Assembly: GCA_937996595.1 (NCBI GenBank)
Contig: CALKVC010000035.1
Coordinates: 1-42,752, forward strand
Direction: 5' to 3'
Source of the DNA: an uncultured Chitinophagaceae bacterium
Lineage (GTDB): Bacteria; Bacteroidota; Bacteroidia; Chitinophagales; Chitinophagaceae
Length of the DNA: 42,752 nucleotides
Of this stretch, positions 14,753 through 23,163 are shown one piece after another. The first letter of the stretch is position 1. The number at the start of each line of letters is the position of its first letter. The notes beneath the pieces were generated by a model. That model was not told the origin of the DNA. It was given only the letters and a program-made list of their open reading frames with translations, and searched no databases. The translations under genes and the position numbers were made by a program.

Positions 14753-16206
14753 AGACGGATATATCAGGATTGGGGAAATATTTCAGCATGGCTGTATGTG
14801 CCGTTTTATGCATACTGTTTCCATTATGTACCGATGCACAGGTTTGTAAGGTGAAAGACGGGAATATGTATATCGAGCTAAAAAAAGATATCAGTGAAAA
14901 GGACCTCGACAGCTTTATTGAACATTTTGATTTGAAAGACCTGTCACTTAAGTACCTGCTGAAAAGCGGCAACCCTGATTCATTGAATAGGATGGGCTGG
15001 CAGATTGTGTTGAATACAGAAAACATGCTGGCCCTGAGCAAGCAGTTGATCAGCTCCGAAGACCTGGTTAACGTAGCCGATAAGATCATATTTACTGCCA
15101 GGGACCACAGCATATCGGCACAGTTCCCTTCCGTGGATAACGGCCAGGTATTTGGTTATAACCGCTTTAAGAAAAAAGACGGTTTTGCAGTTAACGACTC
15201 AGTAGTAACCTTCTTTCTGCCCGGTAACCTGAACGGACAGCGGGTATTGCTTGCCGGTAGTTTTACAAACTGGGAACCGGGAGCTATTGCAATGAATAAG
15301 GCTGATAGTGGCTGGATTGCAAATGTTACATTGATGCCCGGAAAATACTGGTACAAGTTTATCGTTGATGGGAAATGGATATTGGACGACGACAATTACC
15401 TGCGGGAAAACGACGGAGAAGGGAATACCAACTCGGTGTATTATAAAACGAACTACCTGTTCAAACTGGATACATTTACAAATGCAAAAAAGGTCTTCCT
15501 GGCCGGAAGCTTCAATAACTGGAAACCACGGGAAACCCTCATGAAACGTACCGAAACAGGGTGGGAGTTACCGGCATACCTGGCCAACGGAACACATACG
15601 TATAAATATGTAGTGGATGGCGATTGGAAGACAGACCCGGGGAACCCCGACCGTTTTCCCAATGAATTCAATGAATTTAATTCTGTCATCCACCTGGGCA
15701 AACCATTCCAGTTTTCATTGAAAGGTTATGAAAATGCCCGTACAGTGTTACTTACCGGAACATTTAATTACTGGCGCAAAGATGAATTGTATATGAAAAG
15801 GTCGGGCGATTGCTGGGAGTTTTCATATGCTTTGGGCCCCGGTAATTATGAATACAGGTTTATTGTAGACGGAAAGGAGATTACAGACCCCGACAACCCG
15901 GTTCTGGTAAACAGAAACGGCAATATGAATTCATACCTGGTGCTGGAACCCAATCATACCTTCAAACTGGCAGGATATGCTGATGCCAAAAAAGTGATGC
16001 TGTCTGGTGATTTCAATGGTTTTAGCCCCGATCATACTTTTATGAAAAAGAAGGATGCTGGCTGGGAGTTCAGCCTGCATCTCACCAGGGGTAAGCATCT
16101 GTATAAATTTGTTGTTGATGGAAAATGGACCCTGGATCCTACAAACCCGTTATGGGAGCAGAACAATTATGGAACCGGGGATTCTGTGATATGGGTTGAA
16201 AAATGA
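14743..16206 (+). CDS. Secreted protein with four tandem CBM48/AMPK-like glycogen-binding domains
   Basis: The 487-residue product has a signal peptide ending TDAQ, a helical region to ~150, then four repeats of about 83 residues: ~154-234, 238-317, 321-401 and 405-485. Each repeat has a strand ending in (L/M)xG(S/T/D)F(T/N)(N/Y/G)(W/F), a central GW or CW strand, a GxYxY(K/R)(F/Y) strand and a VDG(K/D) turn, as in the glycogen-binding domain of AMPK beta and starch enzymes. No catalytic domain is present. An ATG at 14743 and another at 14749 both fit; the second overlaps the upstream TGA as ATGA, indicating translational coupling. It probably binds alpha-glucan or related sugar outside the cell. 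Confidence 0.85.
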   Translation: MEMKTDISGLGKYFSMAVCAVLCILFPLCTDAQVCKVKDGNMYIELKKDISEKDLDSFIEHFDLKDLSLKYLLKSGNPDSLNRMGWQIVLNTENMLALSKQLISSEDLVNVADKIIFTARDHSISAQFPSVDNGQVFGYNRFKKKDGFAVNDSVVTFFLPGNLNGQRVLLAGSFTNWEPGAIAMNKADSGWIANVTLMPGKYWYKFIVDGKWILDDDNYLRENDGEGNTNSVYYKTNYLFKLDTFTNAKKVFLAGSFNNWKPRETLMKRTETGWELPAYLANGTHTYKYVVDGDWKTDPGNPDRFPNEFNEFNSVIHLGKPFQFSLKGYENARTVLLTGTFNYWRKDELYMKRSGDCWEFSYALGPGNYEYRFIVDGKEITDPDNPVLVNRNGNMNSYLVLEPNHTFKLAGYADAKKVMLSGDFNGFSPDHTFMKKKDAGWEFSLHLTRGKHLYKFVVDGKWTLDPTNPLWEQNNYGTGDSVIWVEK

Positions 16207-16278
16207 TGCATTCAATTGAAAATTGATTCACAAAAACAGGCTGGTAAACTATGATGTCATCTTAAATTTCCGCTGGGT

Positions 16279-16827
16279 ATGATTAAACTGGAAAAATTCC
16301 TGGAAAGCGATTACGGTCAACTGATAGAATGGATCAGCGATGAAGACATAATGACCACCTGGAGCGGCGCATTGTTCAGTTTTCCGTTAACTGCGGATAG
16401 CCTTGACTGGTATATTGAAGATACCAATGTGGTTGGCGAGTCTGATGCTTTTGTTTACAAAGTGGTTGAAGACAGCACCGGGCAAACGGTTGGACATATT
16501 TCTATTGGCGGCATCAGCTGGAAGAACAGGTCGGCCCGTATCAGCAGGGTTTTCCTGGCAGAAAGCGAAAGGGGAAAAGGCTATTGCACCGAAATGATCA
16601 GGGCTGCACTGAAAGTAGGTTTTGAAGAATTGGAGCTGCACCGCATGGGGCTGGGATTATATGACAATAACCCGGCAGCCCTTAATTGTTATAAAAAATG
16701 TGGATTTACCATGGAAGGCTTGTCAAGGGATATATTATGGAATAACGGCAAATGGTGGAGTATGATTGAAATGAGCATCCTTGAACCTGAATGGAAATTG
16801 CTGAACAGGATAGAGCAGGTAATATGA
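16279..16827 (+). CDS. GNAT-family N-acetyltransferase (RimJ/RimL type)
   Basis: The 182-residue cytoplasmic enzyme transfers an acetyl group from acetyl-CoA to an amine. Typical features are RISRVFLAESERGKGYCTEMI, which contains the acetyl-CoA-binding R/Q-x-x-G-x-G/A loop, then LHRMGLGLYDNNPAALNCYKK and CGFTMEGLSRD in the last strands. The N-terminal part, with LIEWISDEDIM, resembles RimJ/RimL-like members that modify protein N termini or small molecules. The target is unknown. It begins 72 bases after the CBM48 gene without a terminator, and a strong terminator follows. Confidence 0.85.
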   Translation: MIKLEKFLESDYGQLIEWISDEDIMTTWSGALFSFPLTADSLDWYIEDTNVVGESDAFVYKVVEDSTGQTVGHISIGGISWKNRSARISRVFLAESERGKGYCTEMIRAALKVGFEELELHRMGLGLYDNNPAALNCYKKCGFTMEGLSRDILWNNGKWWSMIEMSILEPEWKLLNRIEQVI

Positions 16828-16858
16828 AAGCCCCCGGCCGGATAAAGGGGGCTTTGCA
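16827..16858 (+). terminator. Intrinsic terminator after the acetyltransferase gene
   Basis: AAAGCCCCC at 16827-16835 pairs exactly with GGGGGCTTT at 16847-16855. The stem overlaps the last base of the TGA stop. The arrangement also suits the convergent gene ending at 16879. Confidence 0.78.
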
Positions 16859-16878
16859 ATAAACTATTTTTTGAGTAA

Positions 16879-17511
16879 TCAGAAATTGAACAGTACGGCA
16901 AAACCGAACATGGAAGGTTTTTTAGAATAATAAGCAGGCAATATATCGGCCTTTTTTAAAGCCTGCATATAAGAAAGCCGGAGTTCCAGGTTTTTACTTT
17001 TCCTGCCAATACCGAACCGCACACCAGCATTGGCGGCCGGGCCAAAAGTACTGGTTGAATAATCTTCAATGTATTTATTCCCGATAGGGTCATAAATATC
17101 AGATGCAAATATGCCATACTGGTATCCAAAGCCGGCACCGGCAAAATACCCGAATTTATCCCTGTTTTCTTTAGAAGAACCCCTGCCCATATTGATATTC
17201 ACCATTACGGGGGCATTAACAATCAATCCTACCGAAGCATTCTGGTAATCTGAATAAAAGTCTTCTGTATTGGAGGCAGAAATAGTGAAACCCAGCGTTA
17301 AGGGAACTCCCACGGATACCGAAAATTTTTCCTTTTCAAGAAAATTAAAACGGGGTGAATATATTACGCCTACACCGAATCCGATGTCATTGGATCCACC
17401 AATGGTATTGCTGTTTCCCAAAAGGTGAACACCAATGCCATTCATGAAAGACTGGCTGCTGGCATTGTTCAAAGCCATCAGTAACATGGCTGATAATAAG
17501 TACTTTTTCAT
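16879..17511 (-). CDS. Outer-membrane beta-barrel protein, unknown
   Basis: A 210-residue protein with a signal peptide ending ASSQ. Alternating strands such as DIGFGVGVIYSPRFNF, FSVSVGVPLTLGFTIS, FGYFAGAGFGYQYGIF and the last strand MFGFAVLFNF, ending in Phe, indicate a small outer-membrane barrel. It is related in layout, not closely in sequence, to the barrel at 12583. Its ATG is 48 bases from an exact -7 box. Role unknown. Confidence 0.72.
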   Translation of the reverse strand: MKKYLLSAMLLMALNNASSQSFMNGIGVHLLGNSNTIGGSNDIGFGVGVIYSPRFNFLEKEKFSVSVGVPLTLGFTISASNTEDFYSDYQNASVGLIVNAPVMVNINMGRGSSKENRDKFGYFAGAGFGYQYGIFASDIYDPIGNKYIEDYSTSTFGPAANAGVRFGIGRKSKNLELRLSYMQALKKADILPAYYSKKPSMFGFAVLFNF

Positions 17512-17558
17512 GATGTAATGTATTAAACAAGGTTTAGGTAAGTGATTCAGGTAATATG

Positions 17559-17566
17559 CAAAGATA
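17559..17566 (-). promoter_or_regulatory. -7 promoter box for the barrel gene at 16879-17511
   Basis: CAAAGATA on the plus strand reads TATCTTTG on the minus strand, an exact TAnnTTTG match, 47 bases upstream of the ATG. GAAA at 17591-17594 is a possible weak -33 element. Confidence 0.45.
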
Positions 17567-17689
17567 GACTCATGGCTGTTGAATACCTGAGAAAACAGAT
17601 GAAATAACCTTAATAACCATTTGTTAACAAAGAAATTACAAAAAGGATTAGCGGTTTTAAAGAAAAGAATCGGGCAATACTAACAAACG

Positions 17690-17938
17690 TTAAGTAACGG
17701 TAAACCGTAGCGATTCATTGCCGATAATAACCTGGTAATTACCTGCCTTGAACCCAACAATAAACAGTTTTAATTCGCATAAACCAGGCGTGATTGATCC
17801 CTGCCTGATTACCCGTTCAGATTCATCTGTAATCCGGTAAACCTGTGCTGCAAATGCCTGCGTATCACTGGTAATGGTCAGGGTGCCTTCATTGTCAATT
17901 TGCCGGGGGGTAATTTTCACCAAAGGATAGTTATGCAT
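17690..17938 (-). CDS. Small protein resembling a free-standing T9SS C-terminal sorting domain
   Basis: The 82-residue product has no signal peptide. Its pattern is PRQIDNEGTLTI, then a strand with YRITDESERVIRQGSI, then a strand LCELKLFIVGFKAGNYQVII and a final strand LRFTVT. This matches the beta-sandwich layout of Por-secretion-system tails (an initial strand, a D/E-x-x-G-like turn, an L-x-x-G-x-Y-x-(L/V)-x-I motif and an end strand). Such domains normally sit at the end of a large exported protein, so a lone cytoplasmic copy is odd. It may be a remnant or a structural protein. Family assignment is by eye. Confidence 0.55.
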   Translation of the reverse strand: MHNYPLVKITPRQIDNEGTLTITSDTQAFAAQVYRITDESERVIRQGSITPGLCELKLFIVGFKAGNYQVIIGNESLRFTVT

Positions 17939-18292
17939 GGTACGGTATTCTTATAAAACAATATTGCTTGGATGCTGGTAGCTGTCAGCTTTAAAAATCC
18001 GTTCACCAGCATTCTGGTAATTATCAATCCCGGAAAGCAAACGGATTGCGGACATTGAGTTAATTCCCTGATTGGGTATTTATGGTCAAATGCCGGAAAA
18101 CAAAACAGGAGTAAGGTGGTTCAGGTTGTATAAGTAAGTATCAACATTAAGCAAAAAATATGCCATTTTAGGTAAAATGAGCCGTACGTAGCAGTTCTGT
18201 ACACGAGGATACATACAAGGTTTCATTGAAACTAAACCTTGTTGAAATAAGTAAAAGGAAAGGGGGATTTAAAAAATAAGCAAAAATCTCAA
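17939..18292. other. 354-base gap with one hairpin, no gene seen
   Basis: I find no convincing open frame. One inverted repeat is present: ACAAGGTTT at 18215-18223 and AAACCTTGT at 18234-18242 around a 10-base loop. It lies 51 bases past the end of the RRM gene on the minus strand and could be its 3' hairpin, although no T-run follows. Confidence 0.45.
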
Positions 18293-18619
18293 TTACCTGT
18301 TCCTGTCATAACCACCCCTGTTAAAGCCGCCACGATTTGGGCCGCCGCCGCCGGGTTTGAATCCACCGGAAGATGGTGCCCTTTCTTCAGCAGGTTTAAC
18401 AACAAGGGGTTTTTTACCAAGTGACATATCATTCAGGCTTTCAATGGCATCCTTGGCTTCGTCGCTGTTAGGCATATCTACAAAGCCAAAACCCTTGCTT
18501 TTTCCGGTTTCCTTATCCATGGCTACACGGGCAGAAGTGATTGTTCCGAATTTTTCAAATATTTCTTCCAGTTCCGCATCATCCAGATCATAGGGAAGGC
18601 CGGCAACAAAAATTTTCAT
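18293..18619 (-). CDS. RRM-type RNA-binding protein
   Basis: The 108-residue protein has a single RNA-recognition motif followed by a Gly/Arg-rich tail. RNP2 is IFVAGL at residues 3-8 and RNP1 is KGFGFVDM; both carry the aromatic residues that stack on RNA. The tail (GGFKPGGGGPNRGGFNRGGY) resembles cold-induced RNA-binding proteins of bacteria. I use the ATG at 18619 because the family starts (M)xI(F/Y)VAGL; an upstream start adds twelve unrelated residues. It probably acts as an RNA chaperone in the cytoplasm. The upstream leader is 126 bases to the next gene and might carry temperature control, which is not visible here. Confidence 0.88.
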   Translation of the reverse strand: MKIFVAGLPYDLDDAELEEIFEKFGTITSARVAMDKETGKSKGFGFVDMPNSDEAKDAIESLNDMSLGKKPLVVKPAEERAPSSGGFKPGGGGPNRGGFNRGGYDRNR

Positions 18620-18745
18620 ACAGATAATTTGTGTGAAAATAGGAAACTTATTCAATTTATGACCGGCACAACGATATTTTATTTTATCATTTACTAGATG
18701 TCAGACGCTATTATGTTTTCCGGAAATACATTCAAATTTTCAAAT

Positions 18746-18865
18746 TCAGTTACATTGGCCCAGTGCATAATAGAGTATGATAAAAATCAAAATGGTACTA
18801 AAGCAGCCGCCACCTAGTTTTTTGGCGCCATAGCCTGCTACAAGCGCCCTCAGCAACTTATTCAT
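18746..18865 (-). CDS. 39-residue membrane microprotein
   Basis: On the minus strand an ATG at 18865 opens a frame that ends at TGA 18748-18746. The product begins MNKLLRALVAGYGAKKLGGG and then has the hydrophobic segment CFSTILIFIILYYALG. A basic amphipathic start, a Gly-rich hinge and one membrane helix are typical of real small membrane proteins, and I have an impression of similar sequences in Chitinophagaceae, which I cannot verify here. It sits 126 bases upstream of the RRM gene on the same strand. Function unknown. Confidence 0.6.
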   Translation of the reverse strand: MNKLLRALVAGYGAKKLGGGCFSTILIFIILYYALGQCN

Positions 18866-19049
18866 TCGTATATTATTTAGTAATTACAGGTTCAGGATTT
18901 GGCCGGTTGGTAGTACATTAAGATGTACATCTGTTAAAAGTTTATTAACCGTCTTTTCCCACACAATAAAAACCACAAAAATCAGTTACTAACATCACAC
19001 ATACCTGCCGATACCAACTGCTCTTAAAGTTAACATTAAAATCAATACT

Positions 19050-19559
19050 ATGAACAAGAACACCGCACATACGGCACATGCTGCTGTAGAACAGATTACC
19101 AACAATGCAACAAGCTGGATTGGCCATCACCCCAAAGACAATAAGGAAACCGGCCGGGGACAAACATTTGTAGCCAATGCAGGCGGCAAAGTGGAGACCA
19201 TAGAAGTGTATAGCAATATTGTAACCAAACCGGGCAATGTTATGATGACCATTCACAGTTTTGATGCAGGGAAACAAACCTGGGGGCCAGCCCTAAGTTC
19301 TGCCAGTTTGGAATGTAAACAGTCTGATGGCGGAAAATGGCTGTCATTTAACATACCATCCCTGCAACTGAACAAAGGGGAGACCTATGGTTTTAAACTG
19401 GAAAGCCGGGATTCTTTCATAGGGGTTGGTGAAGCAGCCGGTAGCGCCAAACATCCGCCATTCAGTGCCGGGCAGGAATGGCATTTTAATAATAATGGCC
19501 AGCACGTTAATGCTTACTCCTATTTCAGCCTCGCATTTAAAGTAGATATCAGGCCCTGA
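19050..19559 (+). CDS. Unknown beta-rich protein
   Basis: A 169-residue protein without signal peptide. After a His/Asn-rich start it has GQTFVANAGGKVETIEVYS, MMTIHSFD, KWLSFNIPSLQLNKGETYGFKLESRD and a final strand FSLAFKVDIRP. The strand-and-turn layout resembles a jelly-roll or carbohydrate-binding-like sandwich as found in some secreted Bacteroidota proteins, but I cannot name a family. A terminator follows 24 bases after the stop. It is a single-gene unit. Confidence 0.65.
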   Translation: MNKNTAHTAHAAVEQITNNATSWIGHHPKDNKETGRGQTFVANAGGKVETIEVYSNIVTKPGNVMMTIHSFDAGKQTWGPALSSASLECKQSDGGKWLSFNIPSLQLNKGETYGFKLESRDSFIGVGEAAGSAKHPPFSAGQEWHFNNNGQHVNAYSYFSLAFKVDIRP

Positions 19560-19582
19560 CTATAACCTAAAAAAATTTACAT

Positions 19583-19616
19583 AAGCCTTTCGGATTAACC
19601 GGAAGGCTTTCTTATT
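19583..19616 (+). terminator. Intrinsic terminator after 19050-19559
   Basis: AAGCCTTTCGG at 19583-19593 pairs with CCGGAAGGCTT at 19599-19609, an 11-bp stem with one G-T pair and a 5-base loop. TCTTATTT follows. Confidence 0.72.
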
Positions 19617-19739
19617 TCCAACCCAACCTGTGAATTATATGTTTCCTGTTTTAGATGTATCAGATTATTGAAACTTAATATTATCTTCAACCCGTATCTG
19701 TGGATACCTCTCTTTTTTATTGATAAAATAAGTTCTGTT

Positions 19740-20087
19740 ATGAAAAAAATCTCCTTTCTACTGCTGCTGGCATTTATCTCCATGTTGCAGTTTTGTACCT
19801 CATCAAAAAAAGCAACTGTAACTGAAACTGCGGTCAGGATTAGTTATATTACTAATGTACAACCACTCATCATGGCACATTGTTCTCCCTGCCATATACC
19901 ACCAAAAGGTTTTAAAAAAGCACTGGATACATACGAATCGGCTAAATCCAGCATAACCGACATCATTGCACGTATAAAAAGAAACCCGGGCGATCCGGGC
20001 TTTATGCCAATGAAACATGAAAAACTGAGCGACAGTATCATTAATATATTTGTACAATGGAAAGAGACCGGTGTATCGGAGAAATGA
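19740..20087 (+). CDS. Monohaem cytochrome c-like lipoprotein
   Basis: A 115-residue protein starting MKKISFLLLLAF, with a likely lipidated Cys19 (LQFC). The haem c motif is CSPCH at residues 48-52, and the later FMPMKHE (from 88) offers Met as the sixth ligand. The middle, FKKALDTYESAKSSITDIIARI, is a helix typical of small cytochromes of the family that is often fused to other domains in Bacteroidota. It would pass electrons at the outer face of the inner membrane or the periplasm. The upstream in-frame ATG at 19668 was rejected because it would bury the signal peptide inside the protein. Confidence 0.78.
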   Translation: MKKISFLLLLAFISMLQFCTSSKKATVTETAVRISYITNVQPLIMAHCSPCHIPPKGFKKALDTYESAKSSITDIIARIKRNPGDPGFMPMKHEKLSDSIINIFVQWKETGVSEK

Positions 20088-20215
20088 TGTCATGTAGGAT
20101 ATAGCTTCATGATTTATTTTTTCAGTATTCAATCACTGTTCCTTTCCGGCACAACGGTCTTTTACAGCAATTCACCATTATGTCATAGTTTCGCAAAAAA
20201 ATAAGCTGAAAACAT

Positions 20216-20662
20216 ATGAGTGATACAACTTTAACGCGGGGCGAGATTCACAGCAACAAAGGTGTGATGACATTTGAACTTTATGACGATGCAACTCCCA
20301 TTGCAGTTAACAATTTTAAAAAGCTGGTTGCTGAAGGATTCTATAACGGGCTTAGCTTTCACCGGGTAATACCCGATTTTATGATACAGGGCGGTTGTCC
20401 GAACGGCACCGGCACCGGTGGCCCCGGTTATACCATCAATTGCGAAACAAGCGCACCCAAACAATATCATGATCGTGGTGTGATGTCAATGGCTCACCGT
20501 GGCCCCAATACCGGCGGTTCGCAATTCTTTATTTGCCATAACAGGCAGGGCGTACAACACCTTGATGGCAGGCACACCTGCTTTGGTAAAATTATTGACG
20601 GTTTGGATGTGATAGACGATATACGGGCGGGAGATGTAATGGAAAAAGTGATCCTGCTCTAA
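20216..20662 (+). CDS. Cyclophilin-type peptidyl-prolyl isomerase
   Basis: The 148-residue cytoplasmic enzyme speeds cis-trans isomerisation of X-Pro bonds in folding proteins. Signatures are FYNGLSFHRVIPDFMIQGG with the catalytic Arg, then GTGGPGY, MAHRGPNTGGSQFFIC and LDGRHTCFGKII. All are in the usual order and the length is normal for short bacterial cyclophilins such as PpiB. No signal peptide is present. The radical SAM gene follows 81 bases later on the same strand. Confidence 0.94.
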   Translation: MSDTTLTRGEIHSNKGVMTFELYDDATPIAVNNFKKLVAEGFYNGLSFHRVIPDFMIQGGCPNGTGTGGPGYTINCETSAPKQYHDRGVMSMAHRGPNTGGSQFFICHNRQGVQHLDGRHTCFGKIIDGLDVIDDIRAGDVMEKVILL

Positions 20663-20743
20663 AATTGCTTTACCGGTATTGGCTTTATTTCACCGGGCAT
20701 ACCATGATCGCTTTAACATACAATCATGTAAAACACGATACAT

Positions 20744-22945
20744 TTGAATGCAACTGTATTATTGATTACGCCCCCGTTTACGCAATTGAACACCCCATAT
20801 CCTGCCACTGCGTACCTGAAGGGGTTTTTGCAAACCAGGAACATCTCATCTTTTCAATGCGATTTGGGTATTGAAGTGATCCTTGAAATGTTTTGTAATG
20901 ATGGCCTGGAAAAGATTTTTGCCTTCATTACCGAAAAACATAAGGAAGGAATATCTTCCAATGCCCGGCGGATGATGGCATTGCAGCATGAATATCTTCG
21001 TTTCATCAATCCCGTTATACAGTTCCTGCAGGGCAGTAAGCCAACGCTGGCACATCTTATCGGTAAACGGGGCACACTTCCGGAAGCTTCCAGGTTTGCC
21101 CAGCTCGACGACCTGGCCTGGGCCTTTGGTTCGCTGGGCATACACGATAAGGCCAAACACCTGGCAACCCTGTTCCTGGAAGATATATCAGACCTGGTTA
21201 AAGAATGTGTTGACCCGCAATTTGGATTCAGCCGCTATGCAGAAAAGATAGCCAGGTCGGCTTCAACATTTGATGCCATTTATGAAAAGCTGCAAGAGCA
21301 ACATTCCTTTGTTGATACCATCCTGCTGCAACGCCTCAGCCGGCATATGAATACCGTACAACCGCAACTGGTGGCGTTTTCGGTTCCATTCCCGGGAAAC
21401 CTGTACGCCGCCCTGAGGGCAGGCAGGTGGCTTAAAGAAAACTATCCTGAAGTGAAAGTGGCCATGGGCGGAGGTTTTCCCAATACGGAACTTAGGTCGC
21501 TAACAGACATCCGCGTTTTTGAATGTGTCGATTTCATCACACTGGACGACGGGGAAGCCCCGATGGAACAATTGGTTGCGCTTATACAGGGCCGTTGTAC
21601 TACGGCAGAATTGAAACGGACATTCATCGCGGAAGATGGCAGGGTAGTGTACTATGATTGCAGTAACATAAAAGATTACAGGCTGGAGGAGGCGGGAACA
21701 CCCGATTATGGAAACCTGTTGCCGGATAAATATATTTCAACGCTGGAACTGGCTAACCCCATGCACCGCCTGTGGAATGACGGGAGGTGGAACAAACTAA
21801 CAATGGCGCATGGGTGCTATTGGGGGAAATGTACATTTTGCGATATTTCGCTCAGTTATATAAGCCTGTATGAACCGGTTGCGGCAAACTTGTTGTGCAA
21901 CCGGATGGAAGAACTGGTTGCTCAGACAGGGGAAACCGGTTTCCATTTTGTAGATGAAGCGGCACCGCCGGCGCTGATGCGAGCATTGGCCATCGAAATA
22001 ATCAGGCGTAAACTGGTCGTTACCTGGTGGACGAATGTAAGGTTTGAAAAAAGCTTCACCCTCCAACTCTGCCTGCTACTGAAGGCTTCCGGTTGTATTG
22101 CCGTTTCGGGCGGTTTGGAAGTGGCTTCAGACAGGTTGCTGAAACTGATAGACAAAGGCATCACGGTATCGCAGGTGGCAAAAGTAAACCGGAATTTTAC
22201 CGAAGCAGGTATCATGGTTCATGCATACCTGATGTACGGCTTTCCCACCCAAACCGCACAGGAAACCATTGATTCGCTGGAAATGGTTCGGCAGATGTTC
22301 AGGCTGGGTATCATGCAATCGGCTTACTGGCATTTGTTTACCATGACAGCGCACAGCCCGGTTGGGCTTAACCCGGCAAAATACGGCGTTCAGAAGCTAA
22401 CGGAGGTAACGGGAACTTTCGCCAATAATGATATCGTACATATTGATCCGGCCGGAGCAGACCATGAATCATTTGGTTTTGGCTTAAAAAAATCGTTGTA
22501 CAATTATATGCATGGCCTTTGCCTGGAAGACGGGCTCTCCAAATGGTTCGATTTTAAAGTGCCGCGTACTACTGTTCCTGATCAGTTCATCCGTGAGGCC
22601 CTGGAAGAAACAGAGCTGCAAAATACAAACCCGGGCAGCAGGATTATCTGGTTAGGACAGGATCCTGAAACATCAATTTTTACCCAATCAAAAAAGGGAA
22701 ACCAGCGTGAAATGATGTCCCTTGTTTTTTATACAGCAACCGGAAATATGCAAATACAGGTACCGGTGAAGCATGGGCAATGGCTAACCGGATTATTTGA
22801 TAAGATAAAGATAAACAACCCCGTAACGCTTACCAGGCAACAGGTACAGGCAGATTATGAATCGGCAGGTTTAACAGATTTTGAGCTTTTCTGGGATAAC
22901 AAACCCATGAATACTTTATATAAAACCGGCCTGCTCCAGGTATAA
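20744..22945 (+). CDS. B12-binding-type radical SAM enzyme of unknown substrate
   Basis: This 733-residue protein has an N-terminal helical and Rossmann-like part, with LLITPPFTQLNTPYPATAYL at the start and FSVPFPGNLYAALRAGRWL, AMGGGFPN and DDGEAP around 220-280, as in cobalamin-binding radical SAM proteins. The SAM core begins with GCYWGKCTFCD: Cys358, Cys363 and Cys366, spaced C-x4-C-x2-C instead of C-x3-C-x2-C. Later GGLEVASDRLL and YLMYGFPTQTAQET fit the (beta/alpha) barrel. The start is TTG at 20744, since no ATG or GTG lies between the upstream stop and the conserved start. Substrate unknown; relatives act on RiPPs, lipids and tRNA. Confidence 0.82.
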   Translation: MNATVLLITPPFTQLNTPYPATAYLKGFLQTRNISSFQCDLGIEVILEMFCNDGLEKIFAFITEKHKEGISSNARRMMALQHEYLRFINPVIQFLQGSKPTLAHLIGKRGTLPEASRFAQLDDLAWAFGSLGIHDKAKHLATLFLEDISDLVKECVDPQFGFSRYAEKIARSASTFDAIYEKLQEQHSFVDTILLQRLSRHMNTVQPQLVAFSVPFPGNLYAALRAGRWLKENYPEVKVAMGGGFPNTELRSLTDIRVFECVDFITLDDGEAPMEQLVALIQGRCTTAELKRTFIAEDGRVVYYDCSNIKDYRLEEAGTPDYGNLLPDKYISTLELANPMHRLWNDGRWNKLTMAHGCYWGKCTFCDISLSYISLYEPVAANLLCNRMEELVAQTGETGFHFVDEAAPPALMRALAIEIIRRKLVVTWWTNVRFEKSFTLQLCLLLKASGCIAVSGGLEVASDRLLKLIDKGITVSQVAKVNRNFTEAGIMVHAYLMYGFPTQTAQETIDSLEMVRQMFRLGIMQSAYWHLFTMTAHSPVGLNPAKYGVQKLTEVTGTFANNDIVHIDPAGADHESFGFGLKKSLYNYMHGLCLEDGLSKWFDFKVPRTTVPDQFIREALEETELQNTNPGSRIIWLGQDPETSIFTQSKKGNQREMMSLVFYTATGNMQIQVPVKHGQWLTGLFDKIKINNPVTLTRQQVQADYESAGLTDFELFWDNKPMNTLYKTGLLQV

Positions 22946-23163
22946 GTGTAAGCTTGCTTCCTTAGGCCATTTTCAAAGTTATACCCAAATAATCCACTAC
23001 CTGGTTTTGAGTGAAAGTACGTAAAATTTATAATGTAATTTTACGGTTTCCAATTCCTGTATCAAATGAAATCTTCCTCTAACGATCTGCTGAAATTAAA
23101 ACCAGCTGCTTTACATAAGAAAACAGGTTTTCTATTTATTTACTAAAAAATCACTGGCTCATT

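Noticed and set aside
14715..15113. Minus-strand frame of 132 codons inside the CBM48 gene
   Set aside because: It is the antisense of clear repeat-coding sequence, with Ser/Phe-rich low-complexity translation.
23066..23143. 26-codon frame between the radical SAM gene and the first module
   Set aside because: Short, with no membrane segment or recognisable pattern; it looks like chance.
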